DNA of 5,777 bases from JAUWCW01 sp030609125 [NCBI: Candidatus Rokuibacteriota bacterium] (GTDB taxonomy: Bacteria; JAUVQV01). The position numbers and the translations under genes were made by a program. Below the pieces are notes generated by a model. The model saw nothing but the letters and a program-made list of their open reading frames with translations, did no database searches and was not told the DNA's origin. Where the stretch lies: assembly GCA_030609125.1 (NCBI GenBank), contig JAUWCW010000142.1, positions 1 to 5,777 of the forward strand, written 5' to 3'. Positions 1-5,777 of the stretch are shown here, piece by piece; position 1 is the stretch's first letter, and each line of letters opens with the position of its first letter.

Positions 1-37
1 GAACGGGTATCTGTAGGTTCGCCGTTATGCACGAGGT

Positions 38-715
38 TCACGTATGGACAAAGACACCAGAGACGAGCACGACCAAGCCCCCGAAGGCCGGCCGCTCCCT
101 GAGCAGGAGCCGGCGGCCTTCCAGGGCTTGCCTTTCGCCGGGGAGAACCCTCCCCAGCGCCGCGGCCATACGGTCGACGGCCTCACCGGCCAGCAGGGGG
201 TCGAGCCAGAAGTACGGGTTGTCGCCCTTCGGCGCGGAGGCCTCGTCCAGCCCGAGGGCGGAGGTGAAGATCTTCCGTTCCGTCTCCTCCGGCTTCGAGG
301 GAGCGATCAGTTCCATCCCCTCCGTGAGATCGACGACGGCGACGCCCTGGCCCGCCGCCTGCATCGCCAGCGTGTCGGCCCGCCCCTCCAGCCCGCTCCC
401 CACCTTGAAGTACAGGAGGCTCCCGGCGATCTCGCGGAGGGCGTCCCCGTCGGGACCGCCCTCACCCCGGGGAGCCGCGCCCGGAGGGAAGAGCGCCACA
501 ACCCGGACCGAATCTCCGACGAGCCGCTGCGCCAGGTCCGCTATGGGGGCGATGCTTGCGGCGACCCGGACCTCGCCGCGGGCGGGCGCGGCCGGCGCAC
601 AGAGCCAGAGGGAGAGGGCGAGAGGAAGGAGTGTCGCCCCGCCTCGTCCAAACGGCCCCGAATCAGGGAGGGAAAGCCGCGGCGGCAATCTTCGCCAGCC
701 CCTTTTCGATGTCAT
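38..715 (-). CDS. Short TroA/ZnuA-like metal ABC transporter substrate-binding protein, probably C-terminally truncated
   Basis: This 225-residue protein resembles the N-terminal lobe of periplasmic cluster A-I (TroA/ZnuA) binding proteins, which deliver zinc or manganese to an ABC importer. An Arg-containing N-terminus and a hydrophobic stretch (about 27-45, LLPLALSLWLCAPAAPA) look like a Sec signal, cleaved near APA/RGEV. The mature start VRVAASIAPIADLAQRLVG, the VVALFPPGAAP segment (73-82), LLYFKVGSGLE (100-110) and NPYFWLDP (166-173) are family landmarks. Two positions that are normally metal-binding His are Arg83 and Tyr168. Family members are usually about 300 residues. This one loses resemblance after about residue 208 and ends in an unrelated tail, so the C-lobe ligands are absent. 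Start: ATG at 715 lies inside the upstream kinase gene (53-nt overlap). A TTG at 688, preceded by AAAAGGGG, is an alternative. It may be a decayed gene, a frameshifted gene or a divergent binding protein. No permease or ATPase partner is visible. Confidence 0.62.
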   Translation of the reverse strand: MTSKRGWRRLPPRLSLPDSGPFGRGGATLLPLALSLWLCAPAAPARGEVRVAASIAPIADLAQRLVGDSVRVVALFPPGAAPRGEGGPDGDALREIAGSLLYFKVGSGLEGRADTLAMQAAGQGVAVVDLTEGMELIAPSKPEETERKIFTSALGLDEASAPKGDNPYFWLDPLLAGEAVDRMAAALGRVLPGERQALEGRRLLLRERPAFGGLVVLVSGVFVHT

Positions 716-2258
716 CGCTCGTGTCCACTCTCACCGTCGCCCGGCGGGGCGGCGTGTACACCTTCTTCATGGCACGGTAGATGCTCCAGTCCGCATCGGA
801 GAGTGTTCGCCCCGACCGGCCCCTCATCTCGAGACGCCGGCGGGCGATTCCGGCGGGGCAGATGCACTCCACCGTCACGTACCGGGCCCCTTTCCTGCGG
901 GCCGCTGCCGCGGCGAGCCTTCGGAAAGATCTTTGGGCGAAGGTGGCGTCGATGACGACGCTCCGCCCCCTGCGGAGGAGCCCCTCCGCCCGGCGGACAA
1001 CCTCCCCGTAGACTCTTTTCGTCCACTCCGCGGAGTATATCCCTTTCTGCCACCCCGCTCCGCCCCTGGTGGAGCCCGCCGCCGCGAGTTCCCTGCGCAC
1101 CCCGTCGGAGGTGATGCACGCCGCCCCCAGACGCTGCGCCCAGTCGCCGGCGAGAGTGCTCTTTCCCGTCCCGGGGAGCCCCCCGACGGCGAAAAGGCGC
1201 GGCTGTCCGTCTCTTCGCGCCAGGTCTCGGGCGAGGTGAAAGTACCGTGCGGCCCTGCGCCTGGAGGCCTTCTGCTGTGCCGGCGGAACGAGAGGGTCGG
1301 AGAAGCGGAAGCTCTCCACCTTCTCCCGCACCACGGCGCGGTAGCAGGCATAGAAGGAGAGGAGAAGCCGGATCTCCCAGTCACCGGTGAGCCGGATGTA
1401 CTCATCGATGAAGGCGCGGGCCAGGTGGGGGTGACGGTGGAAGAGAAGATCCATGTACAGGAAGGCGATCTCGGCGGCGACGTCGCAGTGGCGCAGGCGG
1501 GAGCTGAACTCCAGGCAGTCGTAGATGACGATCCCGTTGGTGACGCAGATGTGCTCGGCGTGCAGGTCGCCGTGACAGTCGCGGATCCTGCCGTCGCGGA
1601 CCCTTTTCTTCAGCAGGAAGAGACGGCTTTCCAGGAAGCGGCGGTTGTAGTCGTAGACGGCGCGGTAGTCCGACCGGCTCACGGTGCGGCCGATGTAGGG
1701 CTCCGTCTGGCGGAAGTTCTCCTCGAGGTTCCGCCGCAGCAGGCCGAGCCGCCGATTGGGAAGCGGGGCCTCCCGGGCCGCGGCGTGAAACTCCGCCACC
1801 TTGCGGGCGATCCTGCGGGTCTGGGCGAGGGTGGCCCGCCCCCGGGCCATGAGGGTGGAAAAGAGACGCTCCTCGGGGAGGCGCTTCATGACCACCGCGT
1901 ACTCGGCGACTGCACCGGGAGGCTCCAGGGAAAACTCATCGCCCCGCCGGTATATCCGGGCGGTCCCGAGATAGAGGTCGGGGGCGAGCCGGCGGTTGAG
2001 CTCCACCTCCCGCCTGCACCAGTAGGCCCTCTTGCGGAGGGTGGAGTAGTCGAGAAAGCCGAAATCGACGGGCTTCTTGACCTTGTAGACCAGCTCGCCG
2101 GCGAGAAATACGGAGGAGATGTGCGTCTGGGTGTGCTGGACACGGCGGGGGCGGTGGGGATAGAATCGGGGTGAAAGCATGGCTTCGACCAGGGAAGGAG
2201 ATGTCTGCCCGCCCGGTCTCCGGGACGGTTCCGCCGTGCCTGTCCTCGGGCCTGCCAT
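663..2258 (-). CDS. Bifunctional APH-like phosphotransferase / P-loop (AAA-type) kinase family protein
   Basis: A cytoplasmic two-domain protein of about 531 residues from the ATG at 2258. The N-half resembles the APH-like kinase group (COG2187 type). It contains VYKVKKPVDFGFLDYSTL (57-74), probably holding the nucleotide-contacting Lys, then the catalytic-loop motif HGDLHAEH (229-236) and IYDCLEF (245-251), whose Asp would coordinate Mg in this fold. The C-half is a zeta-toxin/gluconate-kinase-like P-loop domain (COG0645 type) with Walker A GGLPGTGKST (359-368), followed by SDGVRREL and VVIDATF (434-440). The fused arrangement and length are usual for this widespread family. Its substrate is not established, and the APH likeness should not be read as antibiotic resistance. 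Start choice: a GTG at 2294 would add 12 residues, and family similarity only begins around SLVEAMLSPRFYPH. None of the candidate starts has a Shine-Dalgarno, and a TACAAT box sits just upstream of the ATG. The gene overlaps the 5' end of the binding-protein gene, suggesting cotranscription. Confidence 0.9.
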   Translation of the reverse strand: MAGPRTGTAEPSRRPGGQTSPSLVEAMLSPRFYPHRPRRVQHTQTHISSVFLAGELVYKVKKPVDFGFLDYSTLRKRAYWCRREVELNRRLAPDLYLGTARIYRRGDEFSLEPPGAVAEYAVVMKRLPEERLFSTLMARGRATLAQTRRIARKVAEFHAAAREAPLPNRRLGLLRRNLEENFRQTEPYIGRTVSRSDYRAVYDYNRRFLESRLFLLKKRVRDGRIRDCHGDLHAEHICVTNGIVIYDCLEFSSRLRHCDVAAEIAFLYMDLLFHRHPHLARAFIDEYIRLTGDWEIRLLLSFYACYRAVVREKVESFRFSDPLVPPAQQKASRRRAARYFHLARDLARRDGQPRLFAVGGLPGTGKSTLAGDWAQRLGAACITSDGVRRELAAAGSTRGGAGWQKGIYSAEWTKRVYGEVVRRAEGLLRRGRSVVIDATFAQRSFRRLAAAAARRKGARYVTVECICPAGIARRRLEMRGRSGRTLSDADWSIYRAMKKVYTPPRRATVRVDTSDDIEKGLAKIAAAAFPP

Positions 2259-2265
2259 GGGAGGT

Positions 2266-2271
2266 ATTGTA
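2266..2271 (-). promoter_or_regulatory. Possible -10 element (TACAAT) for the minus-strand kinase gene
   Basis: Read on the minus strand, TACAAT matches the sigma-70 -10 consensus at five of six positions. It lies 7 nt upstream of the ATG at 2258, so transcription would begin at or next to that start codon and the message would be leaderless. This fits the absence of a Shine-Dalgarno there. No convincing -35 is found at 16-18 bp spacing (GTGCCG is the best in register), so the assignment is weak. If the GTG at 2294 is the real start, this box lies inside the gene. Confidence 0.25.
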
Positions 2272-2441
2272 CCGTATCTTCCCGGGGCCGGCACGGGGAT
2301 TACGGTTCGGCCCGCGATTCCGTCACGTCACTCTTCCCTGTGCAATAAATGCAGAACCCGCATGAAGGTATGACTTTTTTTCACAGTGGGCCGGCCGTCC
2401 CCGGAAAGAGAGGTTTTCATGGTCAACATAAAATTCTTTAA

Positions 2442-2454
2442 TATCACTCAGTTA
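2442..2454 (+). promoter_or_regulatory. Possible IHF-binding site
   Basis: TATCACTCAGTTA matches the IHF consensus WATCAANNNNTTR except for one base (C instead of A at the sixth position). It lies within an AT-rich tract, about 54-66 nt upstream of the predicted transcription start of the pilin operon. IHF commonly binds in this position, between activator sites and a sigma-54 promoter. The consensus is loose, so the match could be chance. Confidence 0.3.
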
Positions 2455-2481
2455 TCGTCAGCATTGGCACGTAGGCGAGCC

Positions 2482-2497
2482 TGGCATGGTTCGTGCT
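2482..2497 (+). promoter_or_regulatory. Sigma-54 (RpoN) -24/-12 promoter for the minor-pilin operon
   Basis: TGGCATGGTTCGTGCT fits the TGGCACG-N4-TTGCW consensus. The invariant GG (2483-2484) and GC (2495-2496) are separated by exactly 10 bp; the mismatches are T for C at the sixth base and G for T in the -12 block. Transcription would start near 2508, leaving a leader of about 40 nt with a Shine-Dalgarno before the first pilin. Pilin genes in Pseudomonas, Myxococcus and Geobacter are known to use RpoN with the activator PilR. A perfect TTGGCAC (2464-2470) just upstream has no correctly spaced GC partner. Confidence 0.55.
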
Positions 2498-2547
2498 TTT
2501 ATGATTGAGTGCACAGCCCGTGTGAGTGGGCAGAGGAGAGCAAAGGG

Positions 2548-3078
2548 ATGGTTATGAAGCAGAGTGGCAGGAAGGAAGAAGGATTCACTCTCGTTGAAAT
2601 CTGCATAGCCCTGGCGATCGCCGCCATCGTCGCCATGCTCGCCATCCCCTCCATGAGGGGGATGCTTCCCCGGCTCCGCCTTAACAACGACATTGCCACG
2701 CTTACCAACGAAATAGCCCTCGCCCGGGCGCGATCCATCGCCAAGAACAACGAGCTCCGCATCATCTTCAGCACCGCCGGCGACAGCTACACCCTCCGCA
2801 ACGAGACCGACGGCGTCAGCTTCGCCACCAACACCCTCTCGGGGGACATCGACCTCTACCAGGTCGATGACCTGGGACCGGCAAACACCCTCGCAATAAG
2901 GGCCGTGGGGAGCGTGGGGTGGGTCGACAGCGGCAGCTACAAGGACCTGGGTCTCGGGGTGGTGCCGGCCATGTCCCTGATGACCTCCGACGGGGCGTAT
3001 CGCAAGAGGGTCCGCGTCGAAGGGACGGGAAGGATGTACGTCGAGCGCTGGAACGGAAGCGGCTGGGTGGAGGAATAG
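2548..3078 (+). CDS. GspH/FimT family minor pseudopilin
   Basis: A 176-residue prepilin and probable minor subunit of a type IV pilus, held in the inner membrane before assembly. It has a 12-residue leader ending in Gly12, then FTLVE with Glu at +5 (residue 17), the site for PilD-type cleavage and N-methylation. The hydrophobic helix runs from about 13 to 36. The region NNDIATLTNEIALARARSIA (46-65) is the amphipathic helix typical of GspH/FimT proteins. A beta-rich globular part follows, ending with the family-like VEGTGRMYVERWNGSGW (157-173). Start choice: GAGGAG (2533-2538) is 9 nt before the ATG at 2548. A second ATG at 2554 is possible, and an upstream GTG at 2509 would sit at the predicted transcription start, so it is disfavoured. 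FimT and FimU cannot be separated by sequence alone. It is the first gene of the operon, 3 nt before the PilV-like gene. Confidence 0.88.
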   Translation: MVMKQSGRKEEGFTLVEICIALAIAAIVAMLAIPSMRGMLPRLRLNNDIATLTNEIALARARSIAKNNELRIIFSTAGDSYTLRNETDGVSFATNTLSGDIDLYQVDDLGPANTLAIRAVGSVGWVDSGSYKDLGLGVVPAMSLMTSDGAYRKRVRVEGTGRMYVERWNGSGWVEE

Positions 3079-3081
3079 GAG

Positions 3082-3510
3082 ATGAAACAGGCAGGTTTCA
3101 CCCTCATCGAGGTCATGATCTCCATGTTCATCATGCTTTTTATCGTCCAGGGCCTGGCCATGGTTTCGCTCTACGCCCAGCGATCGAGCATCTACGCCCG
3201 GCGCCTGACATCGGCCAACATGCTTGCCGAGAAGGAGCTGGAGCGCTGCCGCAACGTCGACTATGACAACCTGGCCACCCTCGATGGCGATGAAAGCTGT
3301 TTCGACGGCTTCATGACGCCCGTCGCCAACTGCGCCGGGAGCGATGCCGTCTTCACCCGGACGACGACGGTGACGGCGGACACGCCGCTCGCGAACACCT
3401 CGCAGATCGACGTCTCGGTGACGTGGGACGAAGGGCTCGCCTGGAACGCGCGCCTCGCCGCCGACGGCAGCTACGAGGCCAAAGTGGTGAGTTACATTTC
3501 GAGGTACTGA
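3082..3510 (+). CDS. pilV: PilV-like type IV pilus minor pilin
   Basis: A 142-residue prepilin. The leader is only five residues (MKQAG), followed by FTLIEVMIS with Glu at +5 (residue 10), then a hydrophobic helix to about residue 30. The segment RRLTSANMLAEKELERCRNV (40-59) and the later FTRTTTVTADTPLANTSQID (91-110) with VSVTW resemble the PilV family, whose members are of similar size. PilV is a minor pilin that works with FimT/FimU, PilW, PilX and PilE to prime pilus assembly. Cys73 and Cys84 could form a loop disulfide; Cys56 is extra. GGAGG (3069-3073), inside the end of the preceding gene, lies 8 nt before the ATG, indicating translational coupling. The PilW-like gene follows after 26 nt. 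Confidence 0.82.
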   Translation: MKQAGFTLIEVMISMFIMLFIVQGLAMVSLYAQRSSIYARRLTSANMLAEKELERCRNVDYDNLATLDGDESCFDGFMTPVANCAGSDAVFTRTTTVTADTPLANTSQIDVSVTWDEGLAWNARLAADGSYEAKVVSYISRY

Positions 3511-3521
3511 GGATGAAACGG

Positions 3522-3529
3522 GGAGGAGG
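3522..3529 (+). promoter_or_regulatory. Strong Shine-Dalgarno fixing the PilW-like start
   Basis: GGAGGAGG lies 7 nt before the ATG at 3537. An in-frame ATG at 3513 would place this sequence inside the coding region and add eight residues (MKRGGGTA) to the leader. The downstream start is therefore preferred. Confidence 0.75.
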
Positions 3530-3536
3530 CACTGCA

Positions 3537-5777
3537 ATGAGAGTCAGGGAGAGAATGAGAAAAATCCTTCGCGCCGACAGTGCGGCGGGCTTTTCGATGA
3601 CGGAGCTCATCATTGCCCTCGCCATCTCCGTCATTGCCGCCGTGGGCATCTACAGCGTCTATATTACACAGACGAAGCAGTCCACCTCCCAGCGGCTCTA
3701 CAACGACCTGCAGAACAACCTGCGCTACGCCATGGACTACATGAAGAACGAGCTTTACCTGGCCGGCTTCAAGGCCGTCGACGCCGCCGAGCCGATCAGC
3801 ACGGCGACGGCGAACACCATCACCTTCGAGTACTGGGACGACAACTCCAGCGCCGCTCCTCCCTACGACCGGCACATCCAGGTCACCTACATCCTCGCCG
3901 GCAACGAGCTTCGGCGCACCTTCCTGCAGTACAACACCTCGACGGCGGCGCCGAACCCGCGGTACGATCCCTCGACCACCGTTACCCAGGTCCTGGCCAA
4001 GAACGTCGACGCCCTCGCCTTCTCCTACCGCCAATCGGACGACCAGCCCTTCACGGTCGGTACCGACGATCCGGAAGACATCCGGACCATCCGGATCACC
4101 CTCGCCGGGCGCTCCTCCCGGCCCGACCCCATCCTGAAGGACCCTGTCTCCGGCGGGGACTACTACCGCAAGCTCACCCTCACGGGCGAGATCAAGTCGA
4201 GAAACCTGGCCATCGCCTCCAACCCCTTCGACTCCACGGCCCCCGGAACGCCGACGGGCCTCAACGTCTGGGACCCGCAGGAGTGCGGACGGCTGCAACT
4301 CGAGTGGGACGCCCGCACCGAGAAAGACCTGGCGGGCTACACCATCTACTACGGCCTCTCGGCGGGGAATTACTCGGGCCGGAAGCGGATCAGCCGCTCC
4401 CCCGGAACGGCGGGCGCCAAGGAGTACCTCACCCTCACGGGCCTTCAGTCCTACAACGCCATGTACTACGTTGCCATCAGCTCCTACGACCGCTCTAACA
4501 ACGTCAGCGCCATCTCCACCCCGGACCTCTACGGCAACCCCAGCCCCGACGGGACCACCGCCGCCGACGGGCCGGACTCGACGGTCAACCCCGTCATCCC
4601 GGGGCCCCCGGCGGATCTCGCCGCCGCCTACCCCGTGGACGATCAGGTGCAGCTCTCCTGGACCCCCTCGGTGACGCCGGGGGTGGTGGGCTACCGTCTC
4701 TTCCGGGCAGAAGAATCCGATTTCAGCGACGAGGTGATAATCGCCAACGAGATAGAGCTTCCGGCCGAAAGCACGGGCTATCTGGACACTGACGGCTCCC
4801 TCGTCGGCTGCGCGTACTACTTCTACCGGATCGCCTCGATCCACTGCGACGCGGCGGAGTTCAACGACGGCAACTACACCGACAGCGACTACGCCCTCAT
4901 CAGCGCGTCTCCCACGGACACGGTGCCGCCGTCGACACCCAACCTCATCGCCCGCCCCGGCTACCGGCGGATCATCCTTAACCTGGAGAACCCCGTCAGG
5001 GGCGACGAGCCGGACTTCGACTACACCGCGGTCTACTTCAGCACCGCGGGCTACCCCACCGTCAGTGAGGGCGTTGTCTCGAACGGGGCCCTTATTCCCG
5101 ACTATAGCGGCTACATAAGCGACGACGGCAGCATCCCCCCCATCAACTTCGACAGCGAGAGTCAGGTGACTCCGGCGGAGCCGGAGCTTCAGCCCGACAC
5201 GAAGTACTACTTTCTCGCCGTCGCGTCCGACCAGTGCGGCAACCACACCGACGCGACCTCCGAGTCTCTCGCGGAAGGGCAGCAGTGCGGCGACTGCGAC
5301 GCAGCGGAGATCTGCTACGAGGCGCCGCCGCCCCCGACGGGCATCACCAAGGCGGGGTGCGGCACCAGCATCGCCCTGAACTGGGATGCCATCGACCAGA
5401 TCGACTACCGCGACCTCGCCGGCTTCCGGGTTTTGCGCCGGGAGGGCTACGACTGGACCCTGAATCCCGCGTCGGAGGTGGAGCTCACGGGAGGGGAGGC
5501 GACGTGGTTCACGAACTGGACGGACACCACCACCTCGGCGAGCAACCCCCTGGAGATGGGCAAGCGGTACTCCTACAAGATCTGCTCCACCGACTGCTAC
5601 TACGAGCAGCACAGCGGGAAGTCGGCGGGGGACTGGCCCGATCCCGGGAACAACCCGGACGACAACATCGACTGCACCATCGTGAACGACATCTACCCGG
5701 GGAAATTCTACCTCGACGACCAGAGGGACGTGCCCGTGACGGGCGATCTGCTCTCCGTCCCGCCGAACTTCCGCCAC
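3537..5777 (+). CDS. pilW: PilW-like minor pilin with C-terminal tandem fibronectin type III-like domains (partial, runs off right edge)
   Basis: At least 747 residues with no stop before the window end. The leader is 18 residues, basic, and ends in Gly18; FSMTE follows with Glu at +5 (residue 23), then a hydrophobic helix (about 24-44). The sequence LYNDLQNNLRYAMDYMKNEL (54-73) followed by AGF is the amphipathic segment seen in PilW pilins, and the pilin globular part extends to about residue 225. Ordinary PilW proteins are roughly 200-350 residues. Here four FN3-like modules follow (about 236-327, 355-457, 465-575, 598-695), then a further segment with DNIDCTIVNDIYPGKFYLDD that may begin another domain. 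Eleven cysteines lie beyond the pilin part. The predicted location is the periplasm or outside, at the pilus tip or base, where the modules could present a binding surface; this is inference. It follows the PilV-like gene in the same operon. The pilin assignment is firm; the FN3 assignment rests on strand patterns read by eye. Confidence 0.85.
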   Translation, partial: MRVRERMRKILRADSAAGFSMTELIIALAISVIAAVGIYSVYITQTKQSTSQRLYNDLQNNLRYAMDYMKNELYLAGFKAVDAAEPISTATANTITFEYWDDNSSAAPPYDRHIQVTYILAGNELRRTFLQYNTSTAAPNPRYDPSTTVTQVLAKNVDALAFSYRQSDDQPFTVGTDDPEDIRTIRITLAGRSSRPDPILKDPVSGGDYYRKLTLTGEIKSRNLAIASNPFDSTAPGTPTGLNVWDPQECGRLQLEWDARTEKDLAGYTIYYGLSAGNYSGRKRISRSPGTAGAKEYLTLTGLQSYNAMYYVAISSYDRSNNVSAISTPDLYGNPSPDGTTAADGPDSTVNPVIPGPPADLAAAYPVDDQVQLSWTPSVTPGVVGYRLFRAEESDFSDEVIIANEIELPAESTGYLDTDGSLVGCAYYFYRIASIHCDAAEFNDGNYTDSDYALISASPTDTVPPSTPNLIARPGYRRIILNLENPVRGDEPDFDYTAVYFSTAGYPTVSEGVVSNGALIPDYSGYISDDGSIPPINFDSESQVTPAEPELQPDTKYYFLAVASDQCGNHTDATSESLAEGQQCGDCDAAEICYEAPPPPTGITKAGCGTSIALNWDAIDQIDYRDLAGFRVLRREGYDWTLNPASEVELTGGEATWFTNWTDTTTSASNPLEMGKRYSYKICSTDCYYEQHSGKSAGDWPDPGNNPDDNIDCTIVNDIYPGKFYLDDQRDVPVTGDLLSVPPNFRH
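4242..5621 (+). repeat. Four diverged tandem FN3-like modules within the PilW-like protein
   Basis: Each module starts with a Pro-rich boundary (APGTPTGL, IPGPPADL, VPPSTPNL, PPPPTGIT). The B-strand pattern follows: LQLEWDA, VQLSWTP, IILNLEN, IALNWDA. The C-strand pattern is LAGYTIYYG, VVGYRLFRA, FDYTAVYFS, LAGFRVLRR. The F-strand is Tyr-rich: YYVAISSYD, YFYRIASIH, YYFLAVASD, YSYKICSTD. Approximate spans are 4242-4517, 4599-4907, 4929-5261 and 5328-5621. The copies are too diverged to be recent DNA duplications. Modules 1 and 2 are joined by a Pro/Gly/Asp-rich linker (about residues 328-354). Module 3 is the longest and carries an insertion between its C and F strands. Confidence 0.7.

Larger units (their letters stand above)
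2259..2547. other. Non-coding region between divergent gene blocks
   Basis: No convincing gene is seen here. The kinase-proximal half is GC-rich and includes a GGCCGGCC palindrome near 2390-2397 with no T-run that would make a terminator. From about 2411 to 2460 the composition turns clearly AT-rich. The right part holds the IHF-like site, the -24/-12 promoter and the leader of the minor-pilin operon. Short open frames on the plus strand in this stretch lack well-spaced ribosome binding sites and recognisable products. Confidence 0.7.

Noticed and set aside
3-53. HEVHVWT on the plus strand, reminiscent of the HDLHVWT motif of CDF metal exporters
   Set aside because: Only seven residues resemble the motif. 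The frame then continues antisense to the binding-protein gene with no further exporter similarity, so chance is likelier.
27-2174. 715-codon plus-strand open frame across the kinase gene
   Set aside because: It is low-complexity Pro/Arg/Gly-rich translation antisense to a kinase with clear catalytic motifs, and no ribosome binding site or family resemblance is seen.
663-2258. Aminoglycoside resistance gene
   Set aside because: The APH-like fold is shared by many kinases. The fusion to a P-loop kinase marks a different family with no known resistance role.
2201-2365. Small plus-strand ORF starting ATG at 2201 after GAAGGAG
   Set aside because: The Shine-Dalgarno-like sequence abuts the ATG with no spacer, the frame overlaps the kinase N-terminus in antisense, and the product resembles nothing.
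2387-2405. GGCCGGCC-centred palindrome as a terminator
   Set aside because: No T-run follows the palindrome on either strand, and the stem is essentially a self-complementary 8-mer without a loop.
2501-2557. 18-codon leader ORF whose TGA overlaps the ATG at 2554
   Set aside because: Its ATG lies upstream of the predicted transcription start and has no ribosome binding site.
3492-5777. Very long open frame on the minus strand opposite the PilW-like gene
   Set aside because: It is the antisense of a convincing pilin/FN3 protein. Its translation is Val/Gly/Arg-rich with no recognisable domains. Such frames stay open in GC-rich genes because sense codons TTA, CTA and TCA are rare.
1-5777. CRISPR array, tRNA, rRNA or transposase
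   Set aside because: No regularly spaced direct repeats, tRNA-like cloverleaf, rRNA segments or transposase motifs were seen.

Overview
The window is GC-rich DNA with tightly packed genes, probably from a Gram-negative bacterium. The type IV pilus minor-pilin cluster, the sigma-54-like promoter in front of it and the fused APH-like/P-loop kinase next door would all suit a Desulfuromonadales (Geobacter-like) deltaproteobacterium. That placement is inference; no rRNA or other phylogenetic marker is present.

Layout: two minus-strand genes fill about 38-2258. The upstream one is a two-domain protein with an APH-like phosphotransferase N-half and a P-loop kinase C-half. Its 3' end overlaps a gene for a short, exported TroA/ZnuA-like metal-binding protein. 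That protein keeps the recognisable N-lobe but has no histidine at the two usual metal-ligand positions and stops before the C-lobe, so it may be decayed or broken near the left edge. A non-coding stretch of about 290 bp (2259-2547) separates the divergent blocks. It becomes AT-rich towards the plus-strand side and carries a well-spaced -24/-12 promoter, with a one-mismatch IHF-like site just upstream.

Plus strand, 2548 to the right edge: three consecutive prepilin genes in the order GspH/FimT-like, PilV-like, PilW-like. Each has a type III (prepilin peptidase) leader ending in Gly, with Glu at +5. The gaps are 3 and 26 nt, so one operon is likely. In other pilus clusters this order is usually followed by pilX, pilY1 and pilE, which would lie beyond the right edge.

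The most unusual item is the PilW-like protein. After a pilin domain of ordinary size (about 225 residues) it continues for more than 500 residues through four tandem fibronectin type III-like modules with many cysteines, and it is still open at the window end. This makes it a minor pilin fused to an adhesin-like multidomain extension. Together the three pilins could form part of the initiation/tip complex of a type IV pilus or related filament, with the PilW extension displayed at the tip or cell surface. That role is inferred from architecture only.
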